A DNA stretch of 64,000 bases, taken from Cyclobacteriaceae bacterium (lineage in GTDB: Bacteria > Bacteroidota > Bacteroidia > Cytophagales > Cyclobacteriaceae). Shown here in pieces: positions 45,358-53,983 of the stretch (position 1 is the stretch's first letter; the number at the start of each line of letters is the position of its first letter). The stretch is from contig JANQEU010000072.1 in the NCBI GenBank assembly GCA_028278225.1, forward strand, positions 33,206 to 97,205, read 5' to 3'. Under the pieces are notes generated by a model. The model was not told the DNA's origin, made no database searches, and was given only the letters and a program-made list of their open reading frames with translations. Both the position numbers and the translations under genes were made by a program.

Positions 45358-45365
45358 TATTTTTG
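45358..45365 (+). promoter_or_regulatory. Exact TAnnTTTG -7 box before yaaA
   Basis: TATTTTTG at 45358-45365, 19 nt before the yaaA ATG. No matching -33 TTG is present at the expected spacing, so support is partial. Confidence 0.4.
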
Positions 45366-45384
45366 TGATTGAAATACGAATGCT

Positions 45385-46149
45385 ATGATCGCTATTCTGT
45401 CTCCCGCCAAATCCCTTTCTTTTCATCCGGGCTCGTATCAGACTTATTCATCACCGCGGCTGACCGGTCGCTCCAATGAACTCATAAGGGTACTGAGGAC
45501 CAAGTCGGAAGATGAGGTGATGTCATTGATGAACATCAGTGAAAAACTTGCATCACTCAATGTCGAGCGTTACCATGCTTTTGCTTCCCGGCATACCTCA
45601 ACCAATTCCATGCCCTGCCTGTATGCATTCACAGGTGATGTTTACCGGGGCTTAAAGGCCGGCGATCTTACAGAATCGGAGGTGGAATGGGCCCAGTCCC
45701 ATCTCAGGATCCTTTCCGGGCTTTATGGTCTGCTGAGACCCCTGGATCTGATTCAGGCCTACCGTCTTGAGATGGGAACAAGGCTGGCATTTGATGATTA
45801 CAAAACGCTTTATGACTTTTGGGAGGACGAAATAACATCCCTGTTGAATAAGGACCTGAAAAAACAGGGTGACAACATCCTGATCAATCTGGCCTCACAG
45901 GAATACTACAAGTCAATAGACAGGGCATCACTCGACGCCAGGGTTGTCGATGTTGAGTTTAAGGATTTCAAAGATGACGGCTATAAACTCATCACATTTT
46001 ACGCCAAGAAAGCACGTGGTATGATGGCCCGTTACATCATTAAGAACCGGATTGATGATGTCGAAGACCTCAAAGGTTTTGATTACAAGGGCTACTATTT
46101 TGATGATCGCGACTCAACGGAGAGAAAGCTGGCGTTTAAAAGAGGTTAA
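45385..46149 (+). CDS. yaaA: Peroxide stress protein YaaA (DUF328/UPF0246)
   Basis: 254 residues, full length for the family. Signatures: N-terminal ILSPAKSL, YAFTGDVYRGLKA, RILSGLYGLLRPLDLIQAYRLEMGTRL and C-terminal KKARGMMARYIIKNRI. In E. coli YaaA lowers intracellular free iron during hydrogen peroxide stress and binds DNA (established for the family). Stand-alone plus-strand gene, followed by a repeat-rich region; no terminator was recognised. Confidence 0.93.
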   Translation: MIAILSPAKSLSFHPGSYQTYSSPRLTGRSNELIRVLRTKSEDEVMSLMNISEKLASLNVERYHAFASRHTSTNSMPCLYAFTGDVYRGLKAGDLTESEVEWAQSHLRILSGLYGLLRPLDLIQAYRLEMGTRLAFDDYKTLYDFWEDEITSLLNKDLKKQGDNILINLASQEYYKSIDRASLDARVVDVEFKDFKDDGYKLITFYAKKARGMMARYIIKNRIDDVEDLKGFDYKGYYFDDRDSTERKLAFKRG

Positions 46150-46238
46150 TTGCAGGAGGAAGGTGACAAAATACATTCGGAGTAGTAAAGAGTGGTCGTG
46201 CCGGAAAAATAGACCTTGTTATTAGGGAAGGGGTATTT

Positions 46239-46347
46239 TGAGATTCCTGTATCACCCCTACGCAATACCACTCCGGAGGTTCACAGGAATGACGCATTAA
46301 AACCAACCGTCATTCCTGACGAAGCGTAGCGGAGTTCAGGAATCTCA
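46239..46347. repeat. 109-bp repeat unit A, copy 1, with 11-bp terminal inverted repeats
   Basis: Begins TGAGATTCCTG and ends CAGGAATCTCA (perfect 11-bp inversion). It contains the palindrome ATTCCTGA...TCAGGAAT with a GAAGCGTAGCGG loop. A GTTGGTG-TTCCT-CACCAAC hairpin follows it directly, as in copy 2. Confidence 0.8.
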
Positions 46348-46386
46348 TTAGCCGTTTGTTGGTGTTCCTCACCAACAACAATCATG

Positions 46387-46571
46387 GGAAGAATCTTAGA
46401 AATCCATGGCTCGAACTACCTTCCAATTTCCAAGACGCTTCACTCCATTACATTCCGTTCAGCGTGACGTATAGTTTTGGGTCCAGTGGTTTTTCTTGTG
46501 TCCATAGTAGGAATGACGCATTAAAACCAAACGTCATTCCTGACGAAGCGTAGCGGAGTTCAGGAATCTCA
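46387..46571. repeat. Repeat unit B, copy 1
   Basis: Starts GGAAGAATCTTAGAAAT and ends CAGGAATCTCA; near-identical to 47203-47410. Its last three bases form the stop codon of the GIY-YIG gene on the minus strand. Confidence 0.75.
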
Positions 46572-46880
46572 TTCCATCTCTTCGATTTGATCAAACAAAT
46601 CAATCCAACCTGGATTAAATTCATTGATCACATTTTCCTTATACTCTCTTTTCCACTTCTTGACCTGTTTCTCTTTCATGATGGCAGATTCAATGTCTTC
46701 AAAAAACTCGAAGTATATTAAATCTGTGCATCTGTATTTTTTGGTAAAGGCTGAACCATATCCATTTTTATGTTCGTAAATCCTGCTATACAGATTGGAT
46801 GTTACACCTGTATACAGCGTCGTCCGATGTTTGTTGGTAACAATATAAACATATCCTCCTTTCGCAATCATCTGCTTCAA
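46569..46880 (-). CDS. Small GIY-YIG endonuclease-domain protein
   Basis: 103 residues, a single GIY-YIG domain: YVYIVTNKH...LYTGVTSNL (the two strand motifs), catalytic-type Arg in YSRIYEHK, FTKKYRCTDLIYFE, and Glu in AIMKEKQVKKWKR, with NPGW near the end. Such ~90-100-aa proteins are abundant in Bacteroidota genomes. The gene fits between repeat ends: its stop TGA is the last base triplet of unit B (46561-46571 CAGGAATCTCA) and its ATG is 6 nt from the TGAGATTCCTG end of unit A copy 2. A decayed second copy lies at 47408-47483. A mobile or repeat-associated role is likely. Confidence 0.85.
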   Translation of the reverse strand: MKQMIAKGGYVYIVTNKHRTTLYTGVTSNLYSRIYEHKNGYGSAFTKKYRCTDLIYFEFFEDIESAIMKEKQVKKWKREYKENVINEFNPGWIDLFDQIEEME

Positions 46881-46885
46881 TATAG

Positions 46886-46994
46886 TGAGATTCCTGTATC
46901 ACCCCCACGCAATACCTCTCCGGAGGTTCACAGGAATGACGCATTATAATCAACCGTCATTCCTGACGAAGCGTAGCGGAGTTCAGGAATCTCA
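46886..46994. repeat. 109-bp repeat unit A, copy 2
   Basis: Same length and terminal inverted repeats as 46239-46347 with only a few base differences, and followed by the same GTTGTTGGTG hairpin. It lies just upstream of the GIY-YIG start. Confidence 0.8.
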
Positions 46995-47202
46995 TTAGCC
47001 GTTGTTGGTGTTCCTCACCAACAACAATCATTTTTGTGTCGCCTGGTCTCCCTTTGCCGGTGGATTCATTCACGAGGAATTCATCCGTCACGCCATTGGA
47101 CAATAGCCAATGGTCAAGTTGGAAAGACCTGACCTCACGATGAGAGGTACGCTCATTCCCTTTATTCCGTCATTCTGACGAGTTCCAATGCAATGGGAAC
47201 GA

Positions 47203-47410
47203 GGAAGAATCTTAGAAATTCATGGCTCGAACTACCTTCCAATTTCCAAGACGCTTCACTCCATTACATTCCGTTCAGCGTGACGTATGGTTTTGGATGG
47301 TCCAGTGGATTTTCTTGTGCCATAGTAGGAATGACGCAGTCGAATCAACCGTCATGCCAGACACCAGGCCGGCAAGGCCTGACGAAGCGTAGCGGAGTTC
47401 AGGAATCTCA
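47203..47410. repeat. Repeat unit B, copy 2 (with insertion)
   Basis: Matches 46387-46571 but carries a short extra GC-rich palindrome (ACACCAGGCCGGCAAGGCCT, ~47359-47378) inside the CGTCATTCCTGA arm. It ends CAGGAATCTCA at 47410, forming the stop codon of the decayed GIY-YIG copy. Confidence 0.75.
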
Positions 47411-47483
47411 GTCCAACTCTTCGATTTGTTCAAAAAATTCCGTAATAAGCTCTTGAGGGTTCCTTTGACCGTTCTTATCCCTG
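47408..47483 (-). pseudogene. C-terminal remnant of a second GIY-YIG gene
   Basis: The minus strand reads NPQELITEFFEQIEELD then TGA, matching the C-terminal NVINEFNPGWIDLFDQIEEME-type end of the intact gene in composition, length to the stop, and position relative to the repeat. The GIY and YIG strands and the catalytic Arg are absent, so this is a deletion remnant. Confidence 0.6.
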
Positions 47484-47498
47484 GGTTTAAGTCAATTC

Positions 47499-48776
47499 TT
47501 ACACCATCATCTCGCCCTCTCCTATTTTGTCATAGACCTTGTCCAGGGCCTGCCTGATGTCATTCCAAATGTCCTGCTTGTTTTCAATCCCCACAGACAG
47601 CCTTACCAGCTGGGGAGTAACACCCACCTCATATTTCTCCTCAATATCCATATCAGCATGGGTCATCGAGAACGGATGCTGTGCCAGACTTTCCGTACTG
47701 CCCAAACTCACGGCCAGCTTCACGAGCTGCAGACTGTTCAGGAATAAAAAGGCCTCTTCTTCTTCCCCGATGATATCAATTGAAACCATAGCACCCGGCG
47801 AACTGTACTGTCTTTTGTATATCTCGTATTGCGGGTGATCTACATCAATGAGGCCGAGATAATGTACCCGTTCAACAGCCGGATGTTCATTGATCTTCCG
47901 GGCAATGTAATTCGCATTCTCGGCCTGTTGTTCCATACGTACCTTCAGGGTTTCCAGGCTTCTCATCAGCAGCCAGCCGGTCCATGGCCCGGCCATATTA
48001 CCCACGAAGGTTCTGAAAGCTTTCACGCGCGTGATCAGTTCTTTACTGCCGAGACAGGCCCCCGCGATCACATCACTATGACCTCCAATATATTTTGTGG
48101 CGGAATACAGCACAATGTCCGCTCCGTGTTTGATAGGATGAGACCATAGTGGTCCCATATAGGTATTGTCTACTGCCACTATTACTTTATGCTCATTCGT
48201 GTCGTAATGTTTTGCCACGCGGGTGCACATCTCTATGTCGATCAGATCATTCGTAGGATTTGAGGGCGTCTCGATGTATATCATCCCAAGACGACTGCCG
48301 GATCGATCAATTTTCTCAAGCATCTGTGCTTCCGTTGTCCTCGCATCGAAATGAACCACTTCAATTCCATACCTTGTCAGGATATGCCTGATAAAATGAT
48401 AAGTACCTCCGTACACTGGCTCACTGAACAACAGCAGATCACCAGGAAGGAGAAATTCCATTAAAGTGGAGGTGATAGCTGACATACCACTTTCAAATAC
48501 TGCACAATCCTCGGCACCATCCCAAAGTGTGAGCCGGTTTTCGAGGATCTCCAGGTCGGGATTATTCAGCCGGCTGTAAATAAGTCCCATCTGTTCACGG
48601 TTTTTCTTTTCTTTCAGACCATAAGCCAGTTCAAAGTAACGTTTACCTTCTTCGGCAGAGTTGAAAACAAATGTAGACGTCTGAAATATCGGGCATTTGA
48701 TCGCGCCCTCAGACCATTCCGGGTGATAACCGTGAGACATCATCAGACTTTCGGGGTGCATGGCTTTTTTTCTCAT
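47499..48776 (-). CDS. Cys/Met-metabolism PLP enzyme (methionine gamma-lyase / cystathionine gamma-synthase family)
   Basis: 425-residue fold-type I PLP enzyme. PLP-binding Lys228 in YSATKYIGGHSD, IETPSNPTNDLIDI, AVDNTYMGP and SLGSTESLAQHP mark the trans-sulfuration family. An insert near 50-65 (GLKEKKNREQMG) matches the branch often labelled cystathionine gamma-synthase family protein in Bacteroidota. Substrate choice (methionine gamma-lysis or cystathionine chemistry) cannot be decided. It is divergent from an Lrp/AsnC regulator gene across 173 nt, suggesting amino-acid-responsive control. Confidence 0.88.
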   Translation of the reverse strand: MRKKAMHPESLMMSHGYHPEWSEGAIKCPIFQTSTFVFNSAEEGKRYFELAYGLKEKKNREQMGLIYSRLNNPDLEILENRLTLWDGAEDCAVFESGMSAITSTLMEFLLPGDLLLFSEPVYGGTYHFIRHILTRYGIEVVHFDARTTEAQMLEKIDRSGSRLGMIYIETPSNPTNDLIDIEMCTRVAKHYDTNEHKVIVAVDNTYMGPLWSHPIKHGADIVLYSATKYIGGHSDVIAGACLGSKELITRVKAFRTFVGNMAGPWTGWLLMRSLETLKVRMEQQAENANYIARKINEHPAVERVHYLGLIDVDHPQYEIYKRQYSSPGAMVSIDIIGEEEEAFLFLNSLQLVKLAVSLGSTESLAQHPFSMTHADMDIEEKYEVGVTPQLVRLSVGIENKQDIWNDIRQALDKVYDKIGEGEMMV

Positions 48777-48842
48777 AATTGTAGCAGCGGTGTTACGGCA
48801 ATTTGTTCATGTAAAAGTCGCTATTACTATAATTATTATCTA

Positions 48843-48854
48843 TGATAATTATCA
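48843..48854. promoter_or_regulatory. Perfect 12-bp palindrome in the PLP enzyme-Lrp intergenic region
   Basis: TGATAATTATCA is fully self-complementary and lies between the two divergent genes. It may be the Lrp operator; it also fits TGAT-N4-ATCA, the FNR-type half-site spacing. Confidence 0.45.
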
Positions 48855-48857
48855 ATA

Positions 48858-48883
48858 TTGGATATATATTCTAATTATATTTG
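48858..48883 (+). promoter_or_regulatory. Candidate promoter of the Lrp/AsnC gene
   Basis: TTG (48858-48860) and an exact -7 box TATATTTG (48876-48883), spaced 15 nt (slightly short of the usual). The start site would be ~60 nt before the ATG at 48950. Confidence 0.45.
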
Positions 48884-48949
48884 ATACATAGAAAATAATT
48901 CTATTCAAGATGGTTTTAGTGCTTGTTTCGGGAAAAAATTTCTATTGGT

Positions 48950-49405
48950 ATGGATCAGACAGATAAGAAATTGCTGCAGCTACTGCAAAAGGATTCCAGG
49001 CTCACTCATCGTCAGATGGCAGCATACCTCAATCTTTCTATCACTCCGGTCTATGAAAGGATCAAACGCCTGGAGCGGACCGGCTACATTATGAAATATG
49101 TGGCGCTTGTGAATCCGGATATGGTGGATAAAACACTTGTGGCCTATACGAGTATTTCACTGAAAGAACACGCCGTAAAATATTTGAAGCAATTTGAAGC
49201 TGAGATCAAGCAATTTGAAGAAGTGGTGGAGTGCTACCATATAGCCGGTCAGTTTGACTATCTGCTCAAGATCATCGTAAAAGATATGAAGGAGTATCAA
49301 TCCGTGATCATAGACAAGCTCGCATCAATGGACAATATCGTCAATGTGCAGAGTTCCTTCGTACTCACCGAAGTGGTAAAGTCCACCGAGATACCAATAT
49401 CCTAA
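48950..49405 (+). CDS. Lrp/AsnC-family transcriptional regulator
   Basis: 151 residues. N-terminal winged HTH: MDQTDKKLLQLLQKDSRLTHRQMAAYLNLSITPVYERIKRLERTG-type, with the family DxxD start. C-terminal RAM (amino-acid-binding) domain: VECYHIAGQFDYLLKIIVKDM and NIVNVQSSFVLTEV. The ATG at 48950 gives the classic family start; an in-frame TTG at 48923 is less likely. It is divergent from the PLP Cys/Met enzyme gene, its probable target, in the usual Lrp arrangement. Confidence 0.92.
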   Translation: MDQTDKKLLQLLQKDSRLTHRQMAAYLNLSITPVYERIKRLERTGYIMKYVALVNPDMVDKTLVAYTSISLKEHAVKYLKQFEAEIKQFEEVVECYHIAGQFDYLLKIIVKDMKEYQSVIIDKLASMDNIVNVQSSFVLTEVVKSTEIPIS

Positions 49406-49412
49406 GGTGAAT

Positions 49413-49793
49413 TCAAATGAATTTTTCGATAATTCCCTCTACTGCCGTGGCTTCAAACGGTTTATGGATGCAATCATCAATCAGCCCCTTTTCCATGGCA
49501 TCATCCAGTTCATTACTCATATCGGAGCCGGTCACCAAAACATAAGACATACCCGGATGTTTCTCACGAGCGGCGCTGATGAATTCCATTCCATCCATTT
49601 TGGGCATCTTCAGATCTGAGAAAACAATCTTCACATCGGGATTTGCCTCCAGGATCTCAAGACCCTCCTGAGGGGATGAGGCTGTCAGCACATTGAACCG
49701 TCTCATGAAAAGCGCACGAAAAATGAACAGGTTCGGTTCGTCATCGTCCACGTACAAAAGCGATGATTTTTCTGAGTCAGCCATAACAGTCAA
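49413..49793 (-). CDS. Single-domain response regulator
   Basis: 126 residues, receiver only. The acidic cluster YVDDDEPN includes Asp16-18; phospho-acceptor Asp60 is in FSDLKMPKMDG, with a Thr in VTGSD and Lys111 in HKPF. The N-terminal ~10 residues are an extension. Receivers with VDDDEPNLFIF starts often accompany HD-GYP or histidine kinase outputs, but none is adjacent. It converges with the Lrp gene, whose stop is 8 nt away. Confidence 0.85.
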   Translation of the reverse strand: MTVMADSEKSSLLYVDDDEPNLFIFRALFMRRFNVLTASSPQEGLEILEANPDVKIVFSDLKMPKMDGMEFISAAREKHPGMSYVLVTGSDMSNELDDAMEKGLIDDCIHKPFEATAVEGIIEKFI

Positions 49794-49900
49794 TTGTCCC
49801 CGTTAAATTACAAATTAACACCCACAAAAGATGTTCATGAAAAATATTTGATCAATATTTTTTTGAAGAATCTTAATCAAGCAGAAGGACAGGTTTGAGA

Positions 49901-50137
49901 TCAGACCTTCACATCCGGTTTGATCTTTTTCACAAGCTCATCTCTTTGTCTTTTAAGCTCCTCCATGTCTTCCAGGTGATGCAACTGACGGGCATCTTCT
50001 ATCTCGTGTTCAAGTTCCACAATCTGTACCGCGATCTTTGCACTTTCTATATCGACCGCATTCGCATATGGAGATTCCAGTTCACACTTTTCGAGGTACT
50101 CCAAAGCTTTCTTCAAGTACTCCATTGACTGTTTCAT
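49901..50137 (-). CDS. Small helical protein downstream of acyl-CoA dehydrogenase
   Basis: 78 residues, family not recognised. Almost entirely predicted helix with high Glu/Lys/Leu (MEYLKKALEYLEKCELE, EELKRQRDELVKKIK), consistent with a two-helix coiled-coil. It lies 25 nt behind the dehydrogenase on the same strand, so it is probably co-transcribed with the etf operon. Function unknown. Confidence 0.6.
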   Translation of the reverse strand: MKQSMEYLKKALEYLEKCELESPYANAVDIESAKIAVQIVELEHEIEDARQLHHLEDMEELKRQRDELVKKIKPDVKV

Positions 50138-50162
50138 GTCTCTATCAATTTATATTAAAAAG

Positions 50163-51887
50163 TTATTCCGTATAGTCTGTTATTACCTGGCGATATGTAC
50201 CAAGGTCCCTGATCTCCGAATCCTTGATATAATTCACTTTTTCGTCGTTTGCAGCATCGCCGATCTTTATAAATAATTCCGCAAGATATTTAAAACGCTT
50301 TTCCACCTGGGCGTCCAATATCAGCAGATGTCCCATAATGATATTTCCTGCCATTTCCACCAGTCTCCTCGCATGAAAATCAAGATATTCACTGTCATCT
50401 TTGTCATGAACAATTTTAACAGCTTCTTCATAAGTTTCCGTCATCTTCATCAGTTTCTTTTTCAGATGTTCCAATTCCGGGTTGATTTCTCTTTCTTCGT
50501 ATTCCCTGATCCGGTTGAGGTACATCCCGGTAGTCACTCCCTTTATGGCTGCCAGCACCTGAAGCTGGGAGGTGCCCTCATAAATACTGGTGATCCTGGC
50601 ATCCCTGTAGATCCTTTCTATCGGAAAGTCCTTCATGAAGCCTGCACCGCCATGGATCTGAAGGGCATCATAAGCAATTAAATTGCATATTTCAGAGGCC
50701 GTAAGCTTGAGTAATGGTGTGAAAACATCGGCGTATCGCTGATTGGTCTTCATCTCCTGCCGCTCCTCTTTTTCCAGTGTTCTTTCCTCACCAATTTCCA
50801 GATACGCCTTATAAAGGTCTACCATCCTGGCTGTTTCATACATTAATGACCGCTCCGCCGCAATCCGTACCCTCATGTTCGTCAGCATCTCATACACTGC
50901 CGGAAACTGAATGATTGGTTTTCCAAATTGCGCCCTTTCATGTGCATATTTAGCAGCCTCCCTGTATGCAGCCTCGGCAATCCCTATGGCCTGACCACCC
51001 ACACCGAGCCTTGCCGAATTCATCAGGGACATCACGTATTTGATCAATCCCATTTTTCGATTTCCAATCAGATAGGCCGGCGCATCGTTAAAGACCAGCT
51101 CGCAGGTAGGTGAGCCCTTTATACCCAGTTTGTTTTCAATTCTCCGGATGGTTACGGCATGCTCGCGTCTGTCATACAGAAAAAGTGACAACCCCCTGGC
51201 ATCCTCGGTACCTTCTTCGGAACGTGCCAGTATCAATGAAATGTCGGCATCTCCGTTTGTAATGAAGCGCTTTACCCCGTTCAAATACCATTGATCTTTG
51301 TCCGCGTTGTAATACGCTCTCAAAGCAACGGACTGAAGATCAGAACCGGCATCCGGTTCCGTCAGGTCCATAGCTGCAGTAGCGCCATCATTGAACATCG
51401 GGAGATACTTATCCTTCAGTTCTTCCGAAGCGAACTCGTGAATGGTCTCGGCGCAATCCTGGAGGCCCCATATATTGGCGAATCCGGCATCCGCTCTGGA
51501 GATCATTTCCCCTGAAATGATATAAGGAGTTATCGGGAAGTTGAGTCCGCCGTATTTCCTTGGCAAAGTCATACCAATAAGTCCTGCCTGAACCAGTTTT
51601 TCATAATTCTCCGCCGTGCCTTTGGCATAGGTCACTTCGTTATGGTCCAGATGGGGTCCCTCCCTGTCAACGGATTCAGCATTCGGAGCTATTGTATCAT
51701 GGCAGATCGAGCCTACAATATCCAGCACCTGCTCGTAGCTGTCAAGGGCGTCTTCATGATTTTGAGGGGCGTATTCATAATTATCCTTTTCGCTGAAAGA
51801 CCGTTCCTTGAGCTCGATGATATGTTGTATATCGGGATGGTGAAGATAAAACTTCAGGTCTTCGTTATCATTAAAGTAGTTCGGCAT
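50163..51887 (-). CDS. Acyl-CoA dehydrogenase family protein
   Basis: 574 residues, FAD-dependent. N-terminal helical domain, then AAMDLTEPDAGSDLQ and GVKRFITNGDAD (FAD/substrate-binding strands), LGIKGSPTCEL, the helical ERAQFGKPIIQFPAV segment, QIHGGAGFMKDFPIERIYRDARI, and IYEGTSQLQ holding the likely catalytic Glu. The C-terminal ~100 extra residues place it with the long ACAD branch. The ATG shares one base with the etfA stop (TAATG), so it is translationally coupled to its electron acceptor ETF. Substrate chain length cannot be read. Confidence 0.92.
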   Translation of the reverse strand: MPNYFNDNEDLKFYLHHPDIQHIIELKERSFSEKDNYEYAPQNHEDALDSYEQVLDIVGSICHDTIAPNAESVDREGPHLDHNEVTYAKGTAENYEKLVQAGLIGMTLPRKYGGLNFPITPYIISGEMISRADAGFANIWGLQDCAETIHEFASEELKDKYLPMFNDGATAAMDLTEPDAGSDLQSVALRAYYNADKDQWYLNGVKRFITNGDADISLILARSEEGTEDARGLSLFLYDRREHAVTIRRIENKLGIKGSPTCELVFNDAPAYLIGNRKMGLIKYVMSLMNSARLGVGGQAIGIAEAAYREAAKYAHERAQFGKPIIQFPAVYEMLTNMRVRIAAERSLMYETARMVDLYKAYLEIGEERTLEKEERQEMKTNQRYADVFTPLLKLTASEICNLIAYDALQIHGGAGFMKDFPIERIYRDARITSIYEGTSQLQVLAAIKGVTTGMYLNRIREYEEREINPELEHLKKKLMKMTETYEEAVKIVHDKDDSEYLDFHARRLVEMAGNIIMGHLLILDAQVEKRFKYLAELFIKIGDAANDEKVNYIKDSEIRDLGTYRQVITDYTE

Positions 51888-52912
51888 TACTTGATATTTT
51901 CTTTATAGGATTTAACCATTTGCGGAATGATCTTACTTAAATCGCCGGTGATAACATAGTCTGCAATTTTATTCATCGGCGCTTCCGGATCACTGTTAAT
52001 GGAGATGATCATGGCGGACTTATCCATTCCCGCCCTGTGCTGGATCTGCCCTGATATTCCGCATGCTATATACAACTTTGGTCTGACCGTCACACCGGTC
52101 TGACCGATCTGGCGGTCCCGCTCTATAAACCCCGCATCTACTGCGGCCCGGGAACCCCCTACTTCCCCTCCCAGAACGTGGGCCAGTTCATACAGCATAT
52201 CAAAGTTTTCCCTGGAGCCTACCCCATATCCGCCAGCCACAATGATGCTGGAGTTTTTAATGTTCAGCTTGTTTTTCTCTATATGCCGTTCAATGATCTT
52301 TACGGCAAGATCCGATTTGCTGAGGTACTTGTCGATGTCAAGGTTCACAGTTTTCCCTTTCTTTGGTGTGGGAGGCTTTTCCTTCTTCATGACCCCTTCC
52401 CTGACGGTGGCGAGCTGTGGTAGCGTATCAGGCGTTACGATCGTGGCAATGATATTACCCCCGAACGCAGGCCGCCTCTGGAGCAAAAGATCATTATACG
52501 TCTTTTTGTTTTTCTTATCTAAATAATCACCTATTACCAGCTCCGTACAATCTGCCGTAAGGCCGCATTTAAGTTTTGACGAGATCCTGGGGGCAATGTC
52601 CCTTCCCACGGAAGTCGCGCCGAAGAGGCCGATCCGTGGTTTCTCTTTCTGGAAGACACCCGTAACAACTGATGCATGAGGAAGTGTGGTGTAGGGTGCA
52701 AGATATTTGTGATCTCCCTTGTGTACGATATCCACGCCGTACTCATAAAGCTCCTTTTCCACACCGTCAAGTTTGTGGCCCAGGATAATTGCCTCCAGTT
52801 TCACATTAAGCTCCCCGGCCAGTGATCTTCCTCTTGACAGTATTTCAAAACTCACATCTGCAATCTCTTTACCATGTACTTCGCAATAGACAATTACATT
52901 ATTCATAATCAA
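51887..52912 (-). CDS. etfA: Electron transfer flavoprotein alpha subunit
   Basis: 341 residues. The N-terminal ETF alpha/beta domain (VIVYCEVHGKEIADVSFEILSRG) is followed by the C-terminal FAD domain with IIVAGGYGVGSRENFDML, GGSRAAVDAG, QIGQTGVTVRPKLYIACGISG, and AIMISINSDPEAPMNKIADYVITGD-type ending. It accepts electrons from acyl-CoA dehydrogenase and passes them to the quinone pool. It is the middle gene of the etfB-etfA-dehydrogenase operon, 6 nt after etfB. Confidence 0.95.
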   Translation of the reverse strand: MIMNNVIVYCEVHGKEIADVSFEILSRGRSLAGELNVKLEAIILGHKLDGVEKELYEYGVDIVHKGDHKYLAPYTTLPHASVVTGVFQKEKPRIGLFGATSVGRDIAPRISSKLKCGLTADCTELVIGDYLDKKNKKTYNDLLLQRRPAFGGNIIATIVTPDTLPQLATVREGVMKKEKPPTPKKGKTVNLDIDKYLSKSDLAVKIIERHIEKNKLNIKNSSIIVAGGYGVGSRENFDMLYELAHVLGGEVGGSRAAVDAGFIERDRQIGQTGVTVRPKLYIACGISGQIQHRAGMDKSAMIISINSDPEAPMNKIADYVITGDLSKIIPQMVKSYKENIK

Positions 52913-52918
52913 ATGCTT

Positions 52919-53794
52919 TCAGCCAATATTATGGTGTTCAATAAGTTCTTTCATCAATTGATTAATGCCTTCCTCATCTCCGTTGACAGTGGTTGATTCC
53001 TTGACCGTAAAAACGATGCTCTCCACGCGCTGTACTTTGGTTGGCGAACCGGACAACCCCAGCCACTCGACATCCGCCTTTAGATCATCGACATTCCATT
53101 CGGTGATGTCCAGATAAGGATGAATATCATGGAGGCTTATGTAATCCTCAACCTCATGCAGTAATTCGGTATGGGTGCAGGCATGCTTGTATTTCATCAG
53201 GAGTTTGGCGTTTCTGCTCCTGCACTCCGGAGCGGAGCCGTGTACGGTCAGCAACAATGGGTAGGGAGCTTCAAGTGTTTCTACTCCGTTTTCAAGTCTT
53301 CTCCTGACCGTTATTTTTTTCTCTTTTATCTCCCCTATTTCCTCGACATAGGTAATCTGAGGTATATCCAGTTTTTCGGCAACCTGCGGTCCCACCTGGG
53401 CGGTATCTCCGTCTATCGCCTGCCGTCCGCACATCACCAGGTCATATTTGCCTGTCTTTCTCACTGCCAGCGCCAGTGCGTACGATGTTGCCAGTGTATC
53501 CGAACCTGCAAAACGCTTGTCGGTAATCAAAATGCCGCTGTCTGCACCCCTGTAAAGGGCCTCCCTGATAATGTTGGCAGCCCGCACCGGGCCCATGGTG
53601 ATTATTGTAATTGTTGAACCAGGAATCCTGTCCATAATGATCAATGCCTGTTCAAGCGCCTTCAGATCCTCGGGATTGAAAATGGCAGGTAAGGCCGCCC
53701 TGTTTACGGTACCATTTGCCTTCATGGCATCCTTACCTACATTCCTTGTGTCAGGCACCTGCTTGGCCAGCACAATGATCCTTAATCCTTTCAT
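52919..53794 (-). CDS. etfB: Electron transfer flavoprotein beta subunit
   Basis: 291 residues, slightly longer than the ~250-residue norm owing to the C-terminal region. Signatures: VLAKQVPDT start, NPEDLKALEQAL, ITMGP, DLVMCGRQAIDGDTAQVGPQVAE and the AMP-site-like region. It pairs with EtfA. It is the first gene of the operon and divergent from the uridine-phosphorylase-like gene. Confidence 0.95.
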   Translation of the reverse strand: MKGLRIIVLAKQVPDTRNVGKDAMKANGTVNRAALPAIFNPEDLKALEQALIIMDRIPGSTITIITMGPVRAANIIREALYRGADSGILITDKRFAGSDTLATSYALALAVRKTGKYDLVMCGRQAIDGDTAQVGPQVAEKLDIPQITYVEEIGEIKEKKITVRRRLENGVETLEAPYPLLLTVHGSAPECRSRNAKLLMKYKHACTHTELLHEVEDYISLHDIHPYLDITEWNVDDLKADVEWLGLSGSPTKVQRVESIVFTVKESTTVNGDEEGINQLMKELIEHHNIG

Positions 53795-53983
53795 ATACTG
53801 ATGATTAATTTTGTGGTTTTGAAGATAGGGAGGTTAAAAGCAATGGGACTTGATGAATATCAGTATGACGGATGACCTAACTTAAAGGAAAAAATGATTT
53901 ATTTCTCTTCTACTCACTTCTCCATATTGATTATTCATGTGTCTTTCTTCGTTAAAATACTGTGATTGAAATAGCTTTGACGG

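Noticed and set aside
46239..47410. CRISPR array
   Set aside because: Repeats are few, long, different in type and contain genes; no regular spacers and no cas genes.
53972..53979. Exact TAnnTTTG box (TAGCTTTG) before the uridine-phosphorylase-like gene
   Set aside because: Only 4 nt before the ATG and with no -33 TTG at proper spacing; would force a leaderless transcript.
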